From positions 62,001 to 126,000 of the forward strand of contig NZ_JAETWA010000010.1 in the NCBI RefSeq assembly GCF_016774335.1: DNA of 64,000 bases, given 5' to 3'. The translations under genes and the position numbers were made by a program. The number at the start of each line of letters is the position of its first letter. Positions within the stretch are counted from its first letter, which is position 1. Shown in pieces: positions 29,165-38,164 of this stretch. Origin of the DNA: Luteimonas saliphila (GTDB taxonomy: Bacteria > Pseudomonadota > Gammaproteobacteria > Xanthomonadales > Xanthomonadaceae). The notes below the pieces were generated by a model. It saw nothing but the letters and a program-made list of their open reading frames with translations, did no database searches and was not told where the DNA came from.

Positions 29165-31903
29165 ATGATCTCCCAGATGCGAGAGCACGCCCCGCTGCCG
29201 GCAGGCCAGCCCCGATGGTTAGAGTCCGGTTGGTACCGGATCGCGACGACATGGCCCGGGGACGCCGGTCCGGCTCCCCGGATCCTGCTGGCGCGCGAGG
29301 GGGACGGCGAAGGCGAAGGGGTGTATCCAATGGGCCTCGTCGCGGGAACGGCCGAGGGGATCGTCGCGATCGCGCAGGGGCACTACCGACTGCGGCTGGC
29401 GCCGCCTGCCGGCGACGTGGTGATCGAGCCCATCGGGCGAACGGCGGCACTGCGTGCGATGTGGAGGGCAGCGTCCGCGCCGGCTGACGACGCACGCGGG
29501 CCACGCTGGCCCACCGGCGTGCTGCGGCTCATGTCGGGCCTTCGGCGTGGCCCCCGCGGCCTGACCAATGCGCTGGTCGAGGCGTATCGCCGGCGCCTGT
29601 TCCTGCGCGGACACGCGCTACTCGGTCGCGCCACGGCCAGCTACCGGCCCGCGCCGTGGCCTGCACTCTCCGAAGACGCGTTGCTGGTGCCGCCGGTGCG
29701 GGATGCGGGACGGCTCGCGGACGTTCCACGACACGGAGATGACGCGGGCGGCGGCCTGATGCTGCAACGCGCGCTGCCTTGGCTGCCCATCGAAGCCGGC
29801 TGGTACCTGCTGCGCCTGTCGTGCCGCGGCGTCGATGGCGATCCGCAGCCCCTGCTGCTCCAGCCCGATCACGGTCACGGCCCGGTACCCGACCGTGGCG
29901 TGTTCCTCTCAGCCGACGCGCAGGCCGAAGGCGGTCAGCTCCTGGTGATGTTCGACAGCCCGGCCCTGTCGTTGTGGCTGAGGACCGCATGGCGGCATGC
30001 GGAACTGGCGGTCGAATCGATGCAATTGATCCGTATCGGCCGCCTGCGCGCGCTGTGGGAAATGTTGCGGGGAAGCGTTCCGGGCACCGGCACCCTGCCC
30101 GGGGAAACGCTGCGCTTCCTGCGTGAATCCAGGACAGCGGGATTGTCGGCCGCAGCCGATGCCCTGTTGCGACGGTACAACCGCCTGCACGACATCGGCC
30201 CGGAACCCTACGCCGCGTGGACCCTGTGCTTCGATACGCTGCGCGGATCCGATCTGGCGCAGTTGCGCCTGCGGGCGGCGGCATTCGGGCAGGGGCCGGA
30301 GTTTTCGGTCCTGGTGCCGGTCTACAACACGCCCGAACCGTGGCTGCGCCGCTGTATCGACAGCGTGCTCGCGCAGGTGTACCCGCGCTGGCAGCTGTGC
30401 ATCGCCGACGACGCCTCCAGCGATCCCGCCGTATCCCGCGTGCTGGAGGAATATGCGGCGAAGGATCCGCGCATCCGCGTCGTCCGGCGCGAGAGCAACG
30501 GGCATATCGCCCGCGCATCGAACACCGCGTTGGAGATGGCGACCGGCGCCTATGTCGCGTTGCTGGATCATGACGACGAGTTGCGGCCGCACGCGCTGCT
30601 CGAGATGGCGCAGGCGATCGTGGACGACCCGACCCTGGATCTGCTCTACTCCGACGAGGACAAGATCGACGGCGAGGGCCGTCGTTTCGATCCGTACTTC
30701 AAGCCGGACTGGAACCCGGACCTGCTGCGCAGCCAGAACTATGTCTGCCACCTGAGCGTGATCCGCACCTCGCTCGTGCGCGCGGTCGGCGGATTCCGGC
30801 CCGGCTTCGAGGGCAGCCAGGACCACGATCTCGTCCTGCGCTGCAGCGAGCGCGTCGAGCCGTCCCGCATACGCCACATCCCGAAGGTGCTGTACCACTG
30901 GCGGGCGATCGAGGGCTCGACCGCGCTCAGCCGCGATGCCAAGGACTATGCCGCCGCGGCCGGCGTGCGCGCGGTGGACGAACATCTGGCCCGCTGCTAC
31001 CCGGGCGCACGGGCGGAGGAACTCTCCCACGGCCACTACCGCGTACGCTGGCCGTTGCCCACGCCAGCCCCCAGGGTCAGCCTGCTGGTCCCGACACGCG
31101 ACCGCGCCTGCCTGCTCAGGACCTGCGTCGAAAGCGTCTTCGAGCGCACCGACTACCCCGATTTCGAGGTGGTGGTGATCGACAACCAGTCGAGCGAACC
31201 GGACGCGCTGGCCTATCTGGATGAGCTGCGCCTGCGGGCGCGCGTGCGCGTGCTGCGCTTCGATGCGCCGTTCAACTACTCGGCGATCAACAACCGGGCC
31301 GCCGGGCAGTGCGATGGCGAGATCCTGGGGCTGGTCAACAACGACATCGAGGTTGTGTCGCCCGACTGGCTGCGGGAAATGGTCTCGCATGCCGTGCGGC
31401 CCGAGGTCGGCGCGGTCGGCGCGATGCTGTACTACCCGGACGACACCATCCAGCACGCCGGCGTGGTGCTCGGCATCCACGGCGTCGCCGCGCACGTCTA
31501 CTGCGGCATGCCGCGCGGCTATCCGGGACACGGCGGACGCGTGCGCGTCGCGCAGCAGCTGTCCGCCGTCACCGGCGCTTGCCTGATGGTGCGCCGCAGC
31601 GTGTTCGAGGAAGTCGGAGGCCTGGACGAGTCGTTGCGGGTCGCTTTCAACGACATCGACTTCTGCCTGCGCGTGCGCGCGGCAGGCTACCGCAATCTCT
31701 GGACCCCGTTCGCGGAGCTGTACCACCATGAGTCGGCTTCGCGCGGCTCGGAGGACACCGAGGAAAAGCGCGCGCGCTTCGTCGGCGAGGTCGAGGCGAT
31801 GCTGCAGCGCTGGGGGCCGCAGTTGCTCAGCGACCCCGCCTACAACCAGAACCTGTCGCTTTCCAGCCTCAATTCCGAGTACGCGTTCCCGCCGCGCGGT
31901 TGA
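29165..31903 (+). CDS. Two-domain family 2 glycosyltransferase with N-terminal accessory region
   Basis: This 912-residue protein has no membrane span. Two GT-A family 2 domains fill the C-terminal 530 residues. The first begins near residue 380 (FSVLVPVYNTPEPW, ADDASSD, ALLDHDDEL, SDEDKID). The second begins near 637 (VSLLVPTRDRACLL, VVIDNQSSEPD, LGLVNNDIEV, FNDIDFCLRVRAAGYRNLW) and resembles WbbL-like rhamnosyltransferases. Such tandem enzymes usually build O-antigen or exopolysaccharide. The first ~370 residues match nothing I know but contain two similar beta-type segments, near residues 19-30 (LESGWYRIATTW) and 209-220 (IEAGWYLLRLSC), suggesting an internal duplication. No other sugar-polymer genes are adjacent. 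Confidence 0.88.
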   Translation: MISQMREHAPLPAGQPRWLESGWYRIATTWPGDAGPAPRILLAREGDGEGEGVYPMGLVAGTAEGIVAIAQGHYRLRLAPPAGDVVIEPIGRTAALRAMWRAASAPADDARGPRWPTGVLRLMSGLRRGPRGLTNALVEAYRRRLFLRGHALLGRATASYRPAPWPALSEDALLVPPVRDAGRLADVPRHGDDAGGGLMLQRALPWLPIEAGWYLLRLSCRGVDGDPQPLLLQPDHGHGPVPDRGVFLSADAQAEGGQLLVMFDSPALSLWLRTAWRHAELAVESMQLIRIGRLRALWEMLRGSVPGTGTLPGETLRFLRESRTAGLSAAADALLRRYNRLHDIGPEPYAAWTLCFDTLRGSDLAQLRLRAAAFGQGPEFSVLVPVYNTPEPWLRRCIDSVLAQVYPRWQLCIADDASSDPAVSRVLEEYAAKDPRIRVVRRESNGHIARASNTALEMATGAYVALLDHDDELRPHALLEMAQAIVDDPTLDLLYSDEDKIDGEGRRFDPYFKPDWNPDLLRSQNYVCHLSVIRTSLVRAVGGFRPGFEGSQDHDLVLRCSERVEPSRIRHIPKVLYHWRAIEGSTALSRDAKDYAAAAGVRAVDEHLARCYPGARAEELSHGHYRVRWPLPTPAPRVSLLVPTRDRACLLRTCVESVFERTDYPDFEVVVIDNQSSEPDALAYLDELRLRARVRVLRFDAPFNYSAINNRAAGQCDGEILGLVNNDIEVVSPDWLREMVSHAVRPEVGAVGAMLYYPDDTIQHAGVVLGIHGVAAHVYCGMPRGYPGHGGRVRVAQQLSAVTGACLMVRRSVFEEVGGLDESLRVAFNDIDFCLRVRAAGYRNLWTPFAELYHHESASRGSEDTEEKRARFVGEVEAMLQRWGPQLLSDPAYNQNLSLSSLNSEYAFPPRG

Positions 31904-31920
31904 GGCGTTCGCTCCGTGAC

Positions 31921-33714
31921 TCACCGCACTTTCAGCGCCTTGCCGCTGTCGCAGGCCTCGGCGCGGCCTTTGCGATACCCCACCAGCCGGATTCGATATT
32001 CGCCCGGTTCGACGTTCGCGAGCTCGAAGCCGAGCGTGTACCCGCTGGCTTCCATCGAGGGCTTGCCGAAGGCCTGCGCCACATCCGGGCGCGCGCGCGT
32101 GGGCGCGCCTTCGCCGAGGTAGCTGCCCGAGGCGCCCTGCAACACGACCGCGAGCCAGTCCGCGGCTTCGCCCCGCGCGGGATTGCCGATCCAGCCGCTG
32201 AACAGCGCGGAATCGCCCGACCGGAACGTCGTGGTCGCGCGCCCCGTGCCGTCTCCCAGTGCGTCCAGCGCGCATCCGGCGCCTCGTGCGCGGGCACCAA
32301 GCAGCGCATCGGCTTCGCCCGGCACCATCGGCTGCATTCTGCGGGTGACGCCCCAGTGCAGGGACACGTCGGCGGATTCCGGCGCGGCAAGTCCGCGCCG
32401 ACCCGGCTCGCGGCCCGCGGGACCCACCAACGGCTGCACCCAGGCCTGCTCGAACTGCAGCGGCTGCGAGGGCCTCGGGTGGCGGCGGCTGGCGGTGACC
32501 CGGGCACGCACATACAGGTCGTCGGCCTGGAAGCGGTACACGGCGCGGGTGGCCGCATGCTCGGCGAACACTTCGCCAATCGCGTCGTGGTGCCGTCGAC
32601 TGGCGTAGAGCGGCCGCCCGGTCGCGGACGTCGCCGGCGCCGACGCCACGTCGAACCGGGATCGGGTGCCGATGAACTCGATGCGGTAGTCGATGCCGGG
32701 CTCGGCGTCGACCTCGACTTCCATGCGGTCGCCGGTGGCGACGATCCGACGCAGGCGGACACCGGTCGAGGCGTAAAACCGACCCTCGCGCATCGCGCCG
32801 AACAGCGATGCCGGCTCCAGTGCATCGGCCAGCACCATGATCCAGCCGCGGCCGGGAGGCGCATCGCCACCGGCCGGATCGCTGTGGCTGTCGTCGGTGG
32901 CCGTGGCGTAGAGCGGCGGCAGGCCGAGCACGTCCAGTCGCCATGCGAGGGCGATGTCCCACATCCGCTCGACCGAAGGACGCAGGCCGTCGTTGAGGTT
33001 GTCGGACAACGGGTGGCCGTTGTAGACCTCGAAGAATGGACTGCCACGCAGATCCATCAGCTGTTCGGCGGTCACTGAATGGGTGAAGTTCGGGTGGTTG
33101 AGCTGCAGCAGCACGTCCTGTCCCGCCGCGCGACCGGCGCTTGCCGCGGCGTCGAAATCCGCCTCGATCGTCCCGTTCACGTCACTGCCCCTCGCCGGCG
33201 ACACGCGCGTCGGCAGATTCACCGCGTTGACGTGGATCGAAACCGGACCGACGTTGTCCGAGATCTCCTCGGCCTGCAGCAGCAGGAACTGTCCCGGCTG
33301 CGCGTAGCGCGCCTCGAGTTCGTCCTGGCGGCGGAGCCTGACCTCGCGACGACCGTCCTGTTCGCGCAGGCCGTCGCCGTCCGCGTACACCTGCGGCAAG
33401 GCGGTGTGCGCGCCAGCGGGCAACTGGTCGACGGCGATCCAGCGGTCGCCTTCCGGCAACAGGTCATGCTCGGACAGCGCGAGGAACTGGTAGCCGTTCC
33501 CGCGATACCAGGCGACGACCGTGTCCGGCAGGGCCTGGCCGTCGCTCCACAGCGTATGCGTGTGCAGGTTGCCGCGATACCACGTCAGTCCGTTGCCGGC
33601 GGCGATGATCTGCGTTGGCGTGGGCGGCGGATCTGTCGGCGTGCAGGCGGCAACGCCGCCCAGCGCGACACAGGCGGCGACGATGGCTGGGCGGAGGGTC
33701 GCGAAAAGGGGCAT
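31921..33714 (-). CDS. PHP/CehA-type metallohydrolase lipoprotein
   Basis: This 597-residue exported protein has a lipoprotein signal peptide (lipobox GVAAC, C24). A polymerase-and-histidinol-phosphatase (PHP) fold domain follows, with the metal motifs [11 protein letters not shown] (H51, H53), LSEHD (H83), LQLNHPNF and ATDDSHSD. The C-terminal half contains beta-type segments ending in [20 protein letters not shown]. Similar CehA/McbA-type proteins hydrolyse phosphoesters or carbamates; the substrate here is unknown. The ATG at 33714 is the only start placed directly before the signal peptide. It is convergent with the glycosyltransferase gene (17-base gap) and divergent from sodA. Confidence 0.8.
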   Translation of the reverse strand: MPLFATLRPAIVAACVALGGVAACTPTDPPPTPTQIIAAGNGLTWYRGNLHTHTLWSDGQALPDTVVAWYRGNGYQFLALSEHDLLPEGDRWIAVDQLPAGAHTALPQVYADGDGLREQDGRREVRLRRQDELEARYAQPGQFLLLQAEEISDNVGPVSIHVNAVNLPTRVSPARGSDVNGTIEADFDAAASAGRAAGQDVLLQLNHPNFTHSVTAEQLMDLRGSPFFEVYNGHPLSDNLNDGLRPSVERMWDIALAWRLDVLGLPPLYATATDDSHSDPAGGDAPPGRGWIMVLADALEPASLFGAMREGRFYASTGVRLRRIVATGDRMEVEVDAEPGIDYRIEFIGTRSRFDVASAPATSATGRPLYASRRHHDAIGEVFAEHAATRAVYRFQADDLYVRARVTASRRHPRPSQPLQFEQAWVQPLVGPAGREPGRRGLAAPESADVSLHWGVTRRMQPMVPGEADALLGARARGAGCALDALGDGTGRATTTFRSGDSALFSGWIGNPARGEAADWLAVVLQGASGSYLGEGAPTRARPDVAQAFGKPSMEASGYTLGFELANVEPGEYRIRLVGYRKGRAEACDSGKALKVR

Positions 33715-33922
33715 GGATGCGGGCTCGGTCGGCGCGCACCGTGGGCGTCCGGGGCGCACGTCGGGTTTCGACGCCGGCATCATGCCGTACCTGCGGCTGC
33801 GAGAGTCGATCGTCGAGCGCACTCGAGGTTCGCCGGAATGCAGCATTGCGGACCGGTTGATCCCGTTTTTACCCTGCACGCGGCACAATGGGGTCCGAAT
33901 CCCGACCGAACGGAGATCCCCC

Positions 33923-34549
33923 GTGGCCTTCACCCTCCCCAAGCTGCCGTATGCCTACGACGCGCTCGAGCCGCACATCGATGCGCAGACGATGGAGATC
34001 CACCACACCAAACACCACCAGACCTACATCAACAACGCCAATGCCGCGCTGGAAGGCACCCAGTGGGCGGACAAGTCGGCCGAGGAGATCATCGCCGACC
34101 TCGACGCGCTGCCCGAGGACAAGCGCGGCCCGCTGCGCAACAACGCCGGCGGCCATGCCAACCACTCCCTGTTCTGGACGGTGATGTCGCCCAAGGGCGG
34201 CGGCCAGCCGACCGGCGACGTCGCCAAGCGAATCGAAAGCGACCTCGGCGGCTTCGACGCCTTCAAGGAAGCCTTCACCAAGGCCGCGCTGACCCGCTTC
34301 GGCAGCGGCTGGGCGTGGCTGTCGGTCGACAAGTCCGGCAAGCTCTCGGTCGAGAGCAGCGCCAACCAGGACAACCCGCTGATGAAGGGGATCGGTTCCG
34401 GAAACACGCCGATCCTGGGCCTGGACGTGTGGGAACACGCCTACTACCTGAAGTACCAGAATCGCCGCCCGGACTACATCGCCGCGTTCTACAACGTGGT
34501 CGACTGGAACGAAGTCGAACGGCGCTACCAGGAAGCGGTGAAGGGCTGA
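33923..34549 (+). CDS. sodA: Superoxide dismutase, manganese type
   Basis: This 208-residue cytoplasmic enzyme dismutates superoxide. Metal ligands are H27 (IHHTKHH region), H81 ([10 protein letters not shown]), D168 and H172 ([18 protein letters not shown]). The Gly-Gly in NNAGGHANH and glutamine Q149 in SSANQDNP are features of the manganese rather than the iron enzyme. It starts with GTG at 33923 after CGGAG. A strong hairpin follows 23 bases after the stop codon. Confidence 0.95.
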   Translation: MAFTLPKLPYAYDALEPHIDAQTMEIHHTKHHQTYINNANAALEGTQWADKSAEEIIADLDALPEDKRGPLRNNAGGHANHSLFWTVMSPKGGGQPTGDVAKRIESDLGGFDAFKEAFTKAALTRFGSGWAWLSVDKSGKLSVESSANQDNPLMKGIGSGNTPILGLDVWEHAYYLKYQNRRPDYIAAFYNVVDWNEVERRYQEAVKG

Positions 34550-34572
34550 TCCAGGCCCGTCGTCCCGCTTCG

Positions 34573-34598
34573 ATTCCGGCCGCGCGAGCGGCCGGAAT
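34573..34598 (+). terminator. Hairpin after sodA
   Basis: A perfect 11-bp stem, ATTCCGGCCGC/GCGGCCGGAAT, has a GCGA loop, which would be a stable GNRA tetraloop in RNA. There is no T-tract, so it may protect the 3' end or assist Rho-dependent termination. Confidence 0.55.
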
Positions 34599-35029
34599 GC
34601 GTTGCGGGGCGTGGTCTTTCGCCGTCCTCCCGCTCAGCGCGTCGCGAGGGCCGGCGATTCCGCAAGGGCGACCGCCATGACGGCTTGCCCGTTCGGCGCC
34701 TGGCCGCCGCAGCCGGGCCGCGTCGTGACCGGTGGCGTCCAGCGGGGTGACATCACGCAGACATCCGCTTGCGGGCCGATGCCGGAGGAGATTCGCCGCG
34801 TAATGCCTCCCGGCCTCGGCGGGCCCGTCACATCGCGAAGAGTGGCCCAGAGGCGATGGCGCGAGTAATCCGTGTCCGCCGTCGACGGAATACGGCCCCG
34901 CGGATGGGCGAAGAGTTTGAGTTTCACTGCAGACGATGGCGACTGGCTTGCGACCCCGGGACCGCACCGGGTTGCCCCGGGTCGGGGGTCCGCGCCAACA
35001 TGCAGGCTCCGCGCATCACGGGCTTCGCC
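34599..35029. other. Non-coding gap between sodA and FKBP gene
   Basis: No gene is recognised in this 431-bp stretch. Short open frames exist but have no domain-like sequence. An alternative in-frame start for the FKBP gene lies at 35000. No promoter can be singled out with confidence. Confidence 0.4.
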
Positions 35030-35488
35030 ATGGAAATCGCAGACCGCCGCATCGCTACCGTCCACTTCACGCTGCAGGACGAGCAGGGCCAGGCCATCAC
35101 GTCCACCCACGGCCATGCGCCGCTGGTGTACATGCACGGCACCGGCAGCATCATGCCGGGACTGGAGCAGGCGCTGGCCGGCAAGGCGCCGGGCGACACC
35201 TTCCGGGTGACGATCGCGCCGGAAGCCGGTTTCGGCCCGCGCCACGATGCGCTGGTGCAGACGCTTTCGCGCGGCAAGCTGCAGGCCTCGGTGGAACCGG
35301 CGGTCGGCGCGAAGCTGACCGCGCAGACCGCGCGCGGGCCGCTGGACGTGGTGGTGACCGCGGTCGACGGCGATGCGATCACCGTCGACGGCAACCACCC
35401 GCTGGCCGGGCGCACGGTCGAGGCGCTGGTGGAGGTGGTGGACGTGCGCCTGGCCACGCCCGAGGAACAACAGTTCGGCCTCGGCTGA
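35030..35488 (+). CDS. SlyD-like FKBP peptidyl-prolyl isomerase
   Basis: This 152-residue cytoplasmic protein combines an FKBP fold with the insert-in-flap chaperone domain, as in SlyD and FkpB. Visible elements are PLVYMHGTGSIMPGLEQALAGK, GDTFRVTIAPEAGFGPRH, and the returning NHPLAGRTVEALVEVVDVRLAT. It lacks the His/Cys-rich metal-binding tail of E. coli SlyD. The ATG at 35030 gives the usual start MEIADRRI; the ATG at 35000 adds ten residues and cannot be excluded. Confidence 0.88.
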   Translation: MEIADRRIATVHFTLQDEQGQAITSTHGHAPLVYMHGTGSIMPGLEQALAGKAPGDTFRVTIAPEAGFGPRHDALVQTLSRGKLQASVEPAVGAKLTAQTARGPLDVVVTAVDGDAITVDGNHPLAGRTVEALVEVVDVRLATPEEQQFGLG

Positions 35489-35529
35489 ACACCTGCCCGG
35501 CCGGCGGCGCGCGGCCGCGGCGCAAGGCC

Positions 35530-35535
35530 TAGAAT
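35530..35535 (+). promoter_or_regulatory. -10 box of algH, leaderless type
   Basis: TAGAAT ends exactly 6 bases before the ATG at 35542 and no ribosome binding site lies between them. Confidence 0.5.
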
Positions 35536-35541
35536 GCCCCC

Positions 35542-36108
35542 ATGCCCGCGCTCTCGTCCTCCTTCGCGAACCAGCTGCTGATCGCCCTGCCGACGCTGGC
35601 GGATCCCGGCTTCGCGCGCACGGTCGCGCTGATCTGCCAGCACGACGACGACGGCGCGATGGGCGTGGTGGTCAACCGCGCCTCCGACTTCACCCTGGGC
35701 GAGGTGCTGCGGCAGATGGGCATCGCGTCGGACGATCCGGAGCTGGTGGAGCAGCGCGTGCTCGCGGGCGGCCCGGTGCATCCGGAGCGCGGCTTCGTGC
35801 TGCACGACGGCGCACGTACCTGGGATTCCACGCTCGCCGTCGCCGCGGACCTGTCGGTGACCACCTCGCGCGACATCCTCGAGGCGATCGCATCCGGCGA
35901 AGGGCCGGCGAACGCCACGGTCGCGCTCGGCTGCGCCGGCTGGGGCGCGGGCCAGCTGGAGTTCGAGCTGACCGAGAACAGCTGGCTGACCGCGCCGGTG
36001 CGACAGGAGATCCTGTTCTCGCTGCCGCTGGACCAACGCTGGCAGGCGGCGGCCGGCGAGATCGGCGTCGACCTGATGCGGATCGCAGGGCACGTGGGGC
36101 ACGCATGA
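35542..36108 (+). CDS. algH: YqgE/AlgH family protein
   Basis: This 188-residue protein belongs to UPF0301, named after Pseudomonas AlgH (alginate regulation) and E. coli YqgE; its biochemical role is unclear. Diagnostic segments are [55 protein letters not shown] and [16 protein letters not shown]. Its stop codon overlaps the ruvX start (ATGA). The order algH-ruvX-pyrB is conserved in pseudomonads and xanthomonads. Confidence 0.94.
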   Translation: MPALSSSFANQLLIALPTLADPGFARTVALICQHDDDGAMGVVVNRASDFTLGEVLRQMGIASDDPELVEQRVLAGGPVHPERGFVLHDGARTWDSTLAVAADLSVTTSRDILEAIASGEGPANATVALGCAGWGAGQLEFELTENSWLTAPVRQEILFSLPLDQRWQAAAGEIGVDLMRIAGHVGHA

Positions 36109-36566
36109 GCGCGGACACGATCCGCGCCGACGGCACGGTGCTGGGCTTCGACGTGGGCGCGCGCCGGATCGGGGTGGCGGTCGGCAGCGCCTACGGCCAC
36201 GGCGCGCGCGCGCTGGCGGTGATCGACGTCCATGGCGAGCAGGTGGACTGGGCGGCGATCGACCGGCTGCACAGGGAATGGCGCCCGGACGGCCTGGTGG
36301 TGGGCGACCCGATGACCCTCGACGGCGGCGACCAGCCGATCCGCGACCGCGCGCGCGCCTTCGCCGGCGAGTTGAAGGCGCGTTACCGTCTGCCGGTGGT
36401 GCTGATGGACGAACGCGCCAGCTCGGTCGAGGCCGCCCAGCGCTTCGCGCTGGACCGTGCGCAGGGCCGACGCCGGCGTCGCGACGCGGCGGCGCTCGAT
36501 GCGGTGGCGGCTGCGGTGATCGTCGAGCGCTGGGTCGCCGCGCCCGGCGACGCCACCCCTTTGTAG
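36105..36566 (+). CDS. ruvX: Holliday junction resolvase-like RuvX (YqgF)
   Basis: This 153-residue RNase H-fold nuclease (YqgF) is implicated in 16S rRNA 5' maturation and in resolving DNA junctions. Motifs are [15 protein letters not shown] with the catalytic aspartate, [13 protein letters not shown], and [13 protein letters not shown]. It overlaps algH by 4 bases. The final codon (TTG) and the stop codon (TAG) are supplied by the left arm of the REP pair that follows. Confidence 0.93.
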   Translation: MSADTIRADGTVLGFDVGARRIGVAVGSAYGHGARALAVIDVHGEQVDWAAIDRLHREWRPDGLVVGDPMTLDGGDQPIRDRARAFAGELKARYRLPVVLMDERASSVEAAQRFALDRAQGRRRRRDAAALDAVAAAVIVERWVAAPGDATPL

Positions 36567-36634
36567 GAGCGCCTTCAGGCGCGACAAGCCAGCCCCCCCG
36601 TGAATGCCGGTCGCGCCTGAAGGCGCTCCTACAA
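36561..36634. repeat. GTAG-type REP pair after ruvX
   Basis: Two perfectly inverted 24-base arms (36561-36584 and 36611-36634) are separated by 26 bases. Each arm begins with TTGTAGGA and contains the mini-hairpin GCGCC-TTCA-GGCGC. The GTAG foot plus hairpin is the hallmark of REP elements mobilised by RAYT transposases. The same element recurs at 40458-40538. The left arm overlaps the ruvX stop codon. Confidence 0.88.
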
Positions 36635-36650
36635 CACCGGCGATTTACCC

Positions 36651-36656
36651 GACAAT
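36651..36656 (+). promoter_or_regulatory. -10 box of pyrB, leaderless type
   Basis: GACAAT ends exactly 6 bases before the pyrB ATG at 36663, without a ribosome binding site, 17 bases beyond the REP pair. Confidence 0.4.
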
Positions 36657-36662
36657 ACGGCC

Positions 36663-37598
36663 ATGACCGACCAGATCGATGCCGACGGCCGCCTCCGCCA
36701 CCTCCTGACCCTCGAGGGCCTGCCGCGCACGACCCTGTGCGCGCTGCTCGACCGCGCCAGCGGCTTCGCCGAGGGCGCCGACGCGCGCGGCGCACTGGCC
36801 GGCAGCGCGGTGTGCACCCTGTTCTTCGAACCGTCCACGCGCACCCGCCTGAGTTTCCAGCGCGCCAGCCAGCGGCTCGGCGCGGACGTGCTCGGTTTCG
36901 ATGCCGCGACCTCGTCGACCACCAAGGGCGAGACCGCGCGCGACACCCTGAAGAACATCGAGGCGATGGGCGTGCGCGGCTTCGTGGTGCGTCACGCCGC
37001 CGACGGCGCGGTCGCGGAGCTCGCCGCGGCGGCCAATCCCGGCACCGCGCTGGTCAACGCCGGCGACGGCCGCAGCGCGCATCCGACCCAGGGCCTGCTC
37101 GACATGCTGACCCTGCGCCAGGCACTGGGCGAGGATTTTTCCGCGCGTCGCTTCCTGATCGTCGGTGACGTGCGCCACTCGCGGGTCGCGCGCTCGGACC
37201 TGCATGCGCTGCGCACGCTCGGTGCCGGCGAGATCCGCGTCTGCGGCCCGGCCGCGCTGCTGCCCGCCGGCGCCACGCTGGACGGCTGCATCGTCGGCCA
37301 CGACCTGGATGCGGCGCTCGACGGCGTCGACGCGGTGATGATGCTGCGCCTGCAGCGCGAGCGGATGGAGGAAGGCCTGGTCGCCTCGCTCGACGACTAC
37401 CATCGCGACTACGGCCTGACCCGCGAACGCCTGCGACGCGCTTCGCCCGCCGCGGTGGTGCTGCATCCGGGGCCGATGAACCGCGGCGTCGAGATCACCG
37501 ACGAGGTCGCCGACGGCGCGCAGTCGCTGGTCCTGCGTCAGGTGGCGAACGGCGTGGCGGTGCGGATGGCGGTACTGGAGGCGCTGCTGGTGCGCTAA
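36663..37598 (+). CDS. pyrB: Aspartate carbamoyltransferase catalytic subunit
   Basis: PyrB condenses carbamoyl phosphate and aspartate in pyrimidine synthesis. The 311-residue protein carries the carbamoyl-phosphate motif FFEPSTRTRLSFQ, the 80s-loop region SSTTKGETARDT, GDGRSAHPTQGLLD, VMMLRLQRERM and HPGPMNRGVEI. No regulatory subunit gene (pyrI) and no pyrC-like gene follow. Confidence 0.96.
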   Translation: MTDQIDADGRLRHLLTLEGLPRTTLCALLDRASGFAEGADARGALAGSAVCTLFFEPSTRTRLSFQRASQRLGADVLGFDAATSSTTKGETARDTLKNIEAMGVRGFVVRHAADGAVAELAAAANPGTALVNAGDGRSAHPTQGLLDMLTLRQALGEDFSARRFLIVGDVRHSRVARSDLHALRTLGAGEIRVCGPAALLPAGATLDGCIVGHDLDAALDGVDAVMMLRLQRERMEEGLVASLDDYHRDYGLTRERLRRASPAAVVLHPGPMNRGVEITDEVADGAQSLVLRQVANGVAVRMAVLEALLVR

Positions 37599-37600
37599 CG

Positions 37601-38077
37601 CTAGCGCTCGATGAAATGCCGGCGCACGAAGGCGGCGGCGTCGGGCTGGTCGACGCAGGGCGTACAGAACGTGCCGCGACCGTCCACCGGGCCTTCGTAC
37701 TGCCAGTCGAAGACCTTGTCGTATCGACCGTCGCGGCTGCGCACGCGCAGGCTGTCGCCCTGGGGGACCACGTCGAGCACCAGGCCATTGCGGAAGCGCA
37801 GGGCGAAGCCCTCGCCCGTCGCGGCGGGGCCGAGCACTTCCAGCGACAACTCCCTGGCGTCGGCGCCCCAGGCATAGCGCACGCGGGTGCCGCCGGCCTC
37901 GTCCGCCCACAGGCGCAGTGCCTCATAGCCGGCGCCGGGGAATTCTTCGCCGCGAACGGCGTAGTTGGCCACCCGCGCGCGCTGATCGAACGCGTCCGGG
38001 CCAGCGGCGGAGGCGGTCGGAACCGCCGACAGTGCCAGTGCGATCACGGCGGTGGCGAGGAACGGAAATCTGGGCAT
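37601..38077 (-). CDS. Small secreted protein of unknown function
   Basis: This 158-residue protein begins with a cleavable signal peptide (residues 1 to about 25, ending ASA-A). Its mature part is beta-rich (RVRYAWGADARELSLEVLG, GFALRFRNGLVLDVV, YDKVFDWQYEG). The CXXC pair in FCTPCVDQPDA near the C-terminus may form a disulfide or bind a metal. I do not recognise the family. It is convergent with pyrB, with only two bases between their stop codons. Confidence 0.75.
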   Translation of the reverse strand: MPRFPFLATAVIALALSAVPTASAAGPDAFDQRARVANYAVRGEEFPGAGYEALRLWADEAGGTRVRYAWGADARELSLEVLGPAATGEGFALRFRNGLVLDVVPQGDSLRVRSRDGRYDKVFDWQYEGPVDGRGTFCTPCVDQPDAAAFVRRHFIER

Positions 38078-38164
38078 GGTCGGGAATCCTGCGGAACCGG
38101 GGCACCGTATCGTCGCCAGCCCGCCATGAATCCCGGATTCACGAGCGACGATGCGGGGGTGCCG

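Noticed and set aside
33923-34549. Iron-type superoxide dismutase
   Set aside because: [10 protein letters not shown] and the glutamine in ANQDNP together with YQNRRPDY indicate the manganese type; metal use should still be confirmed experimentally.
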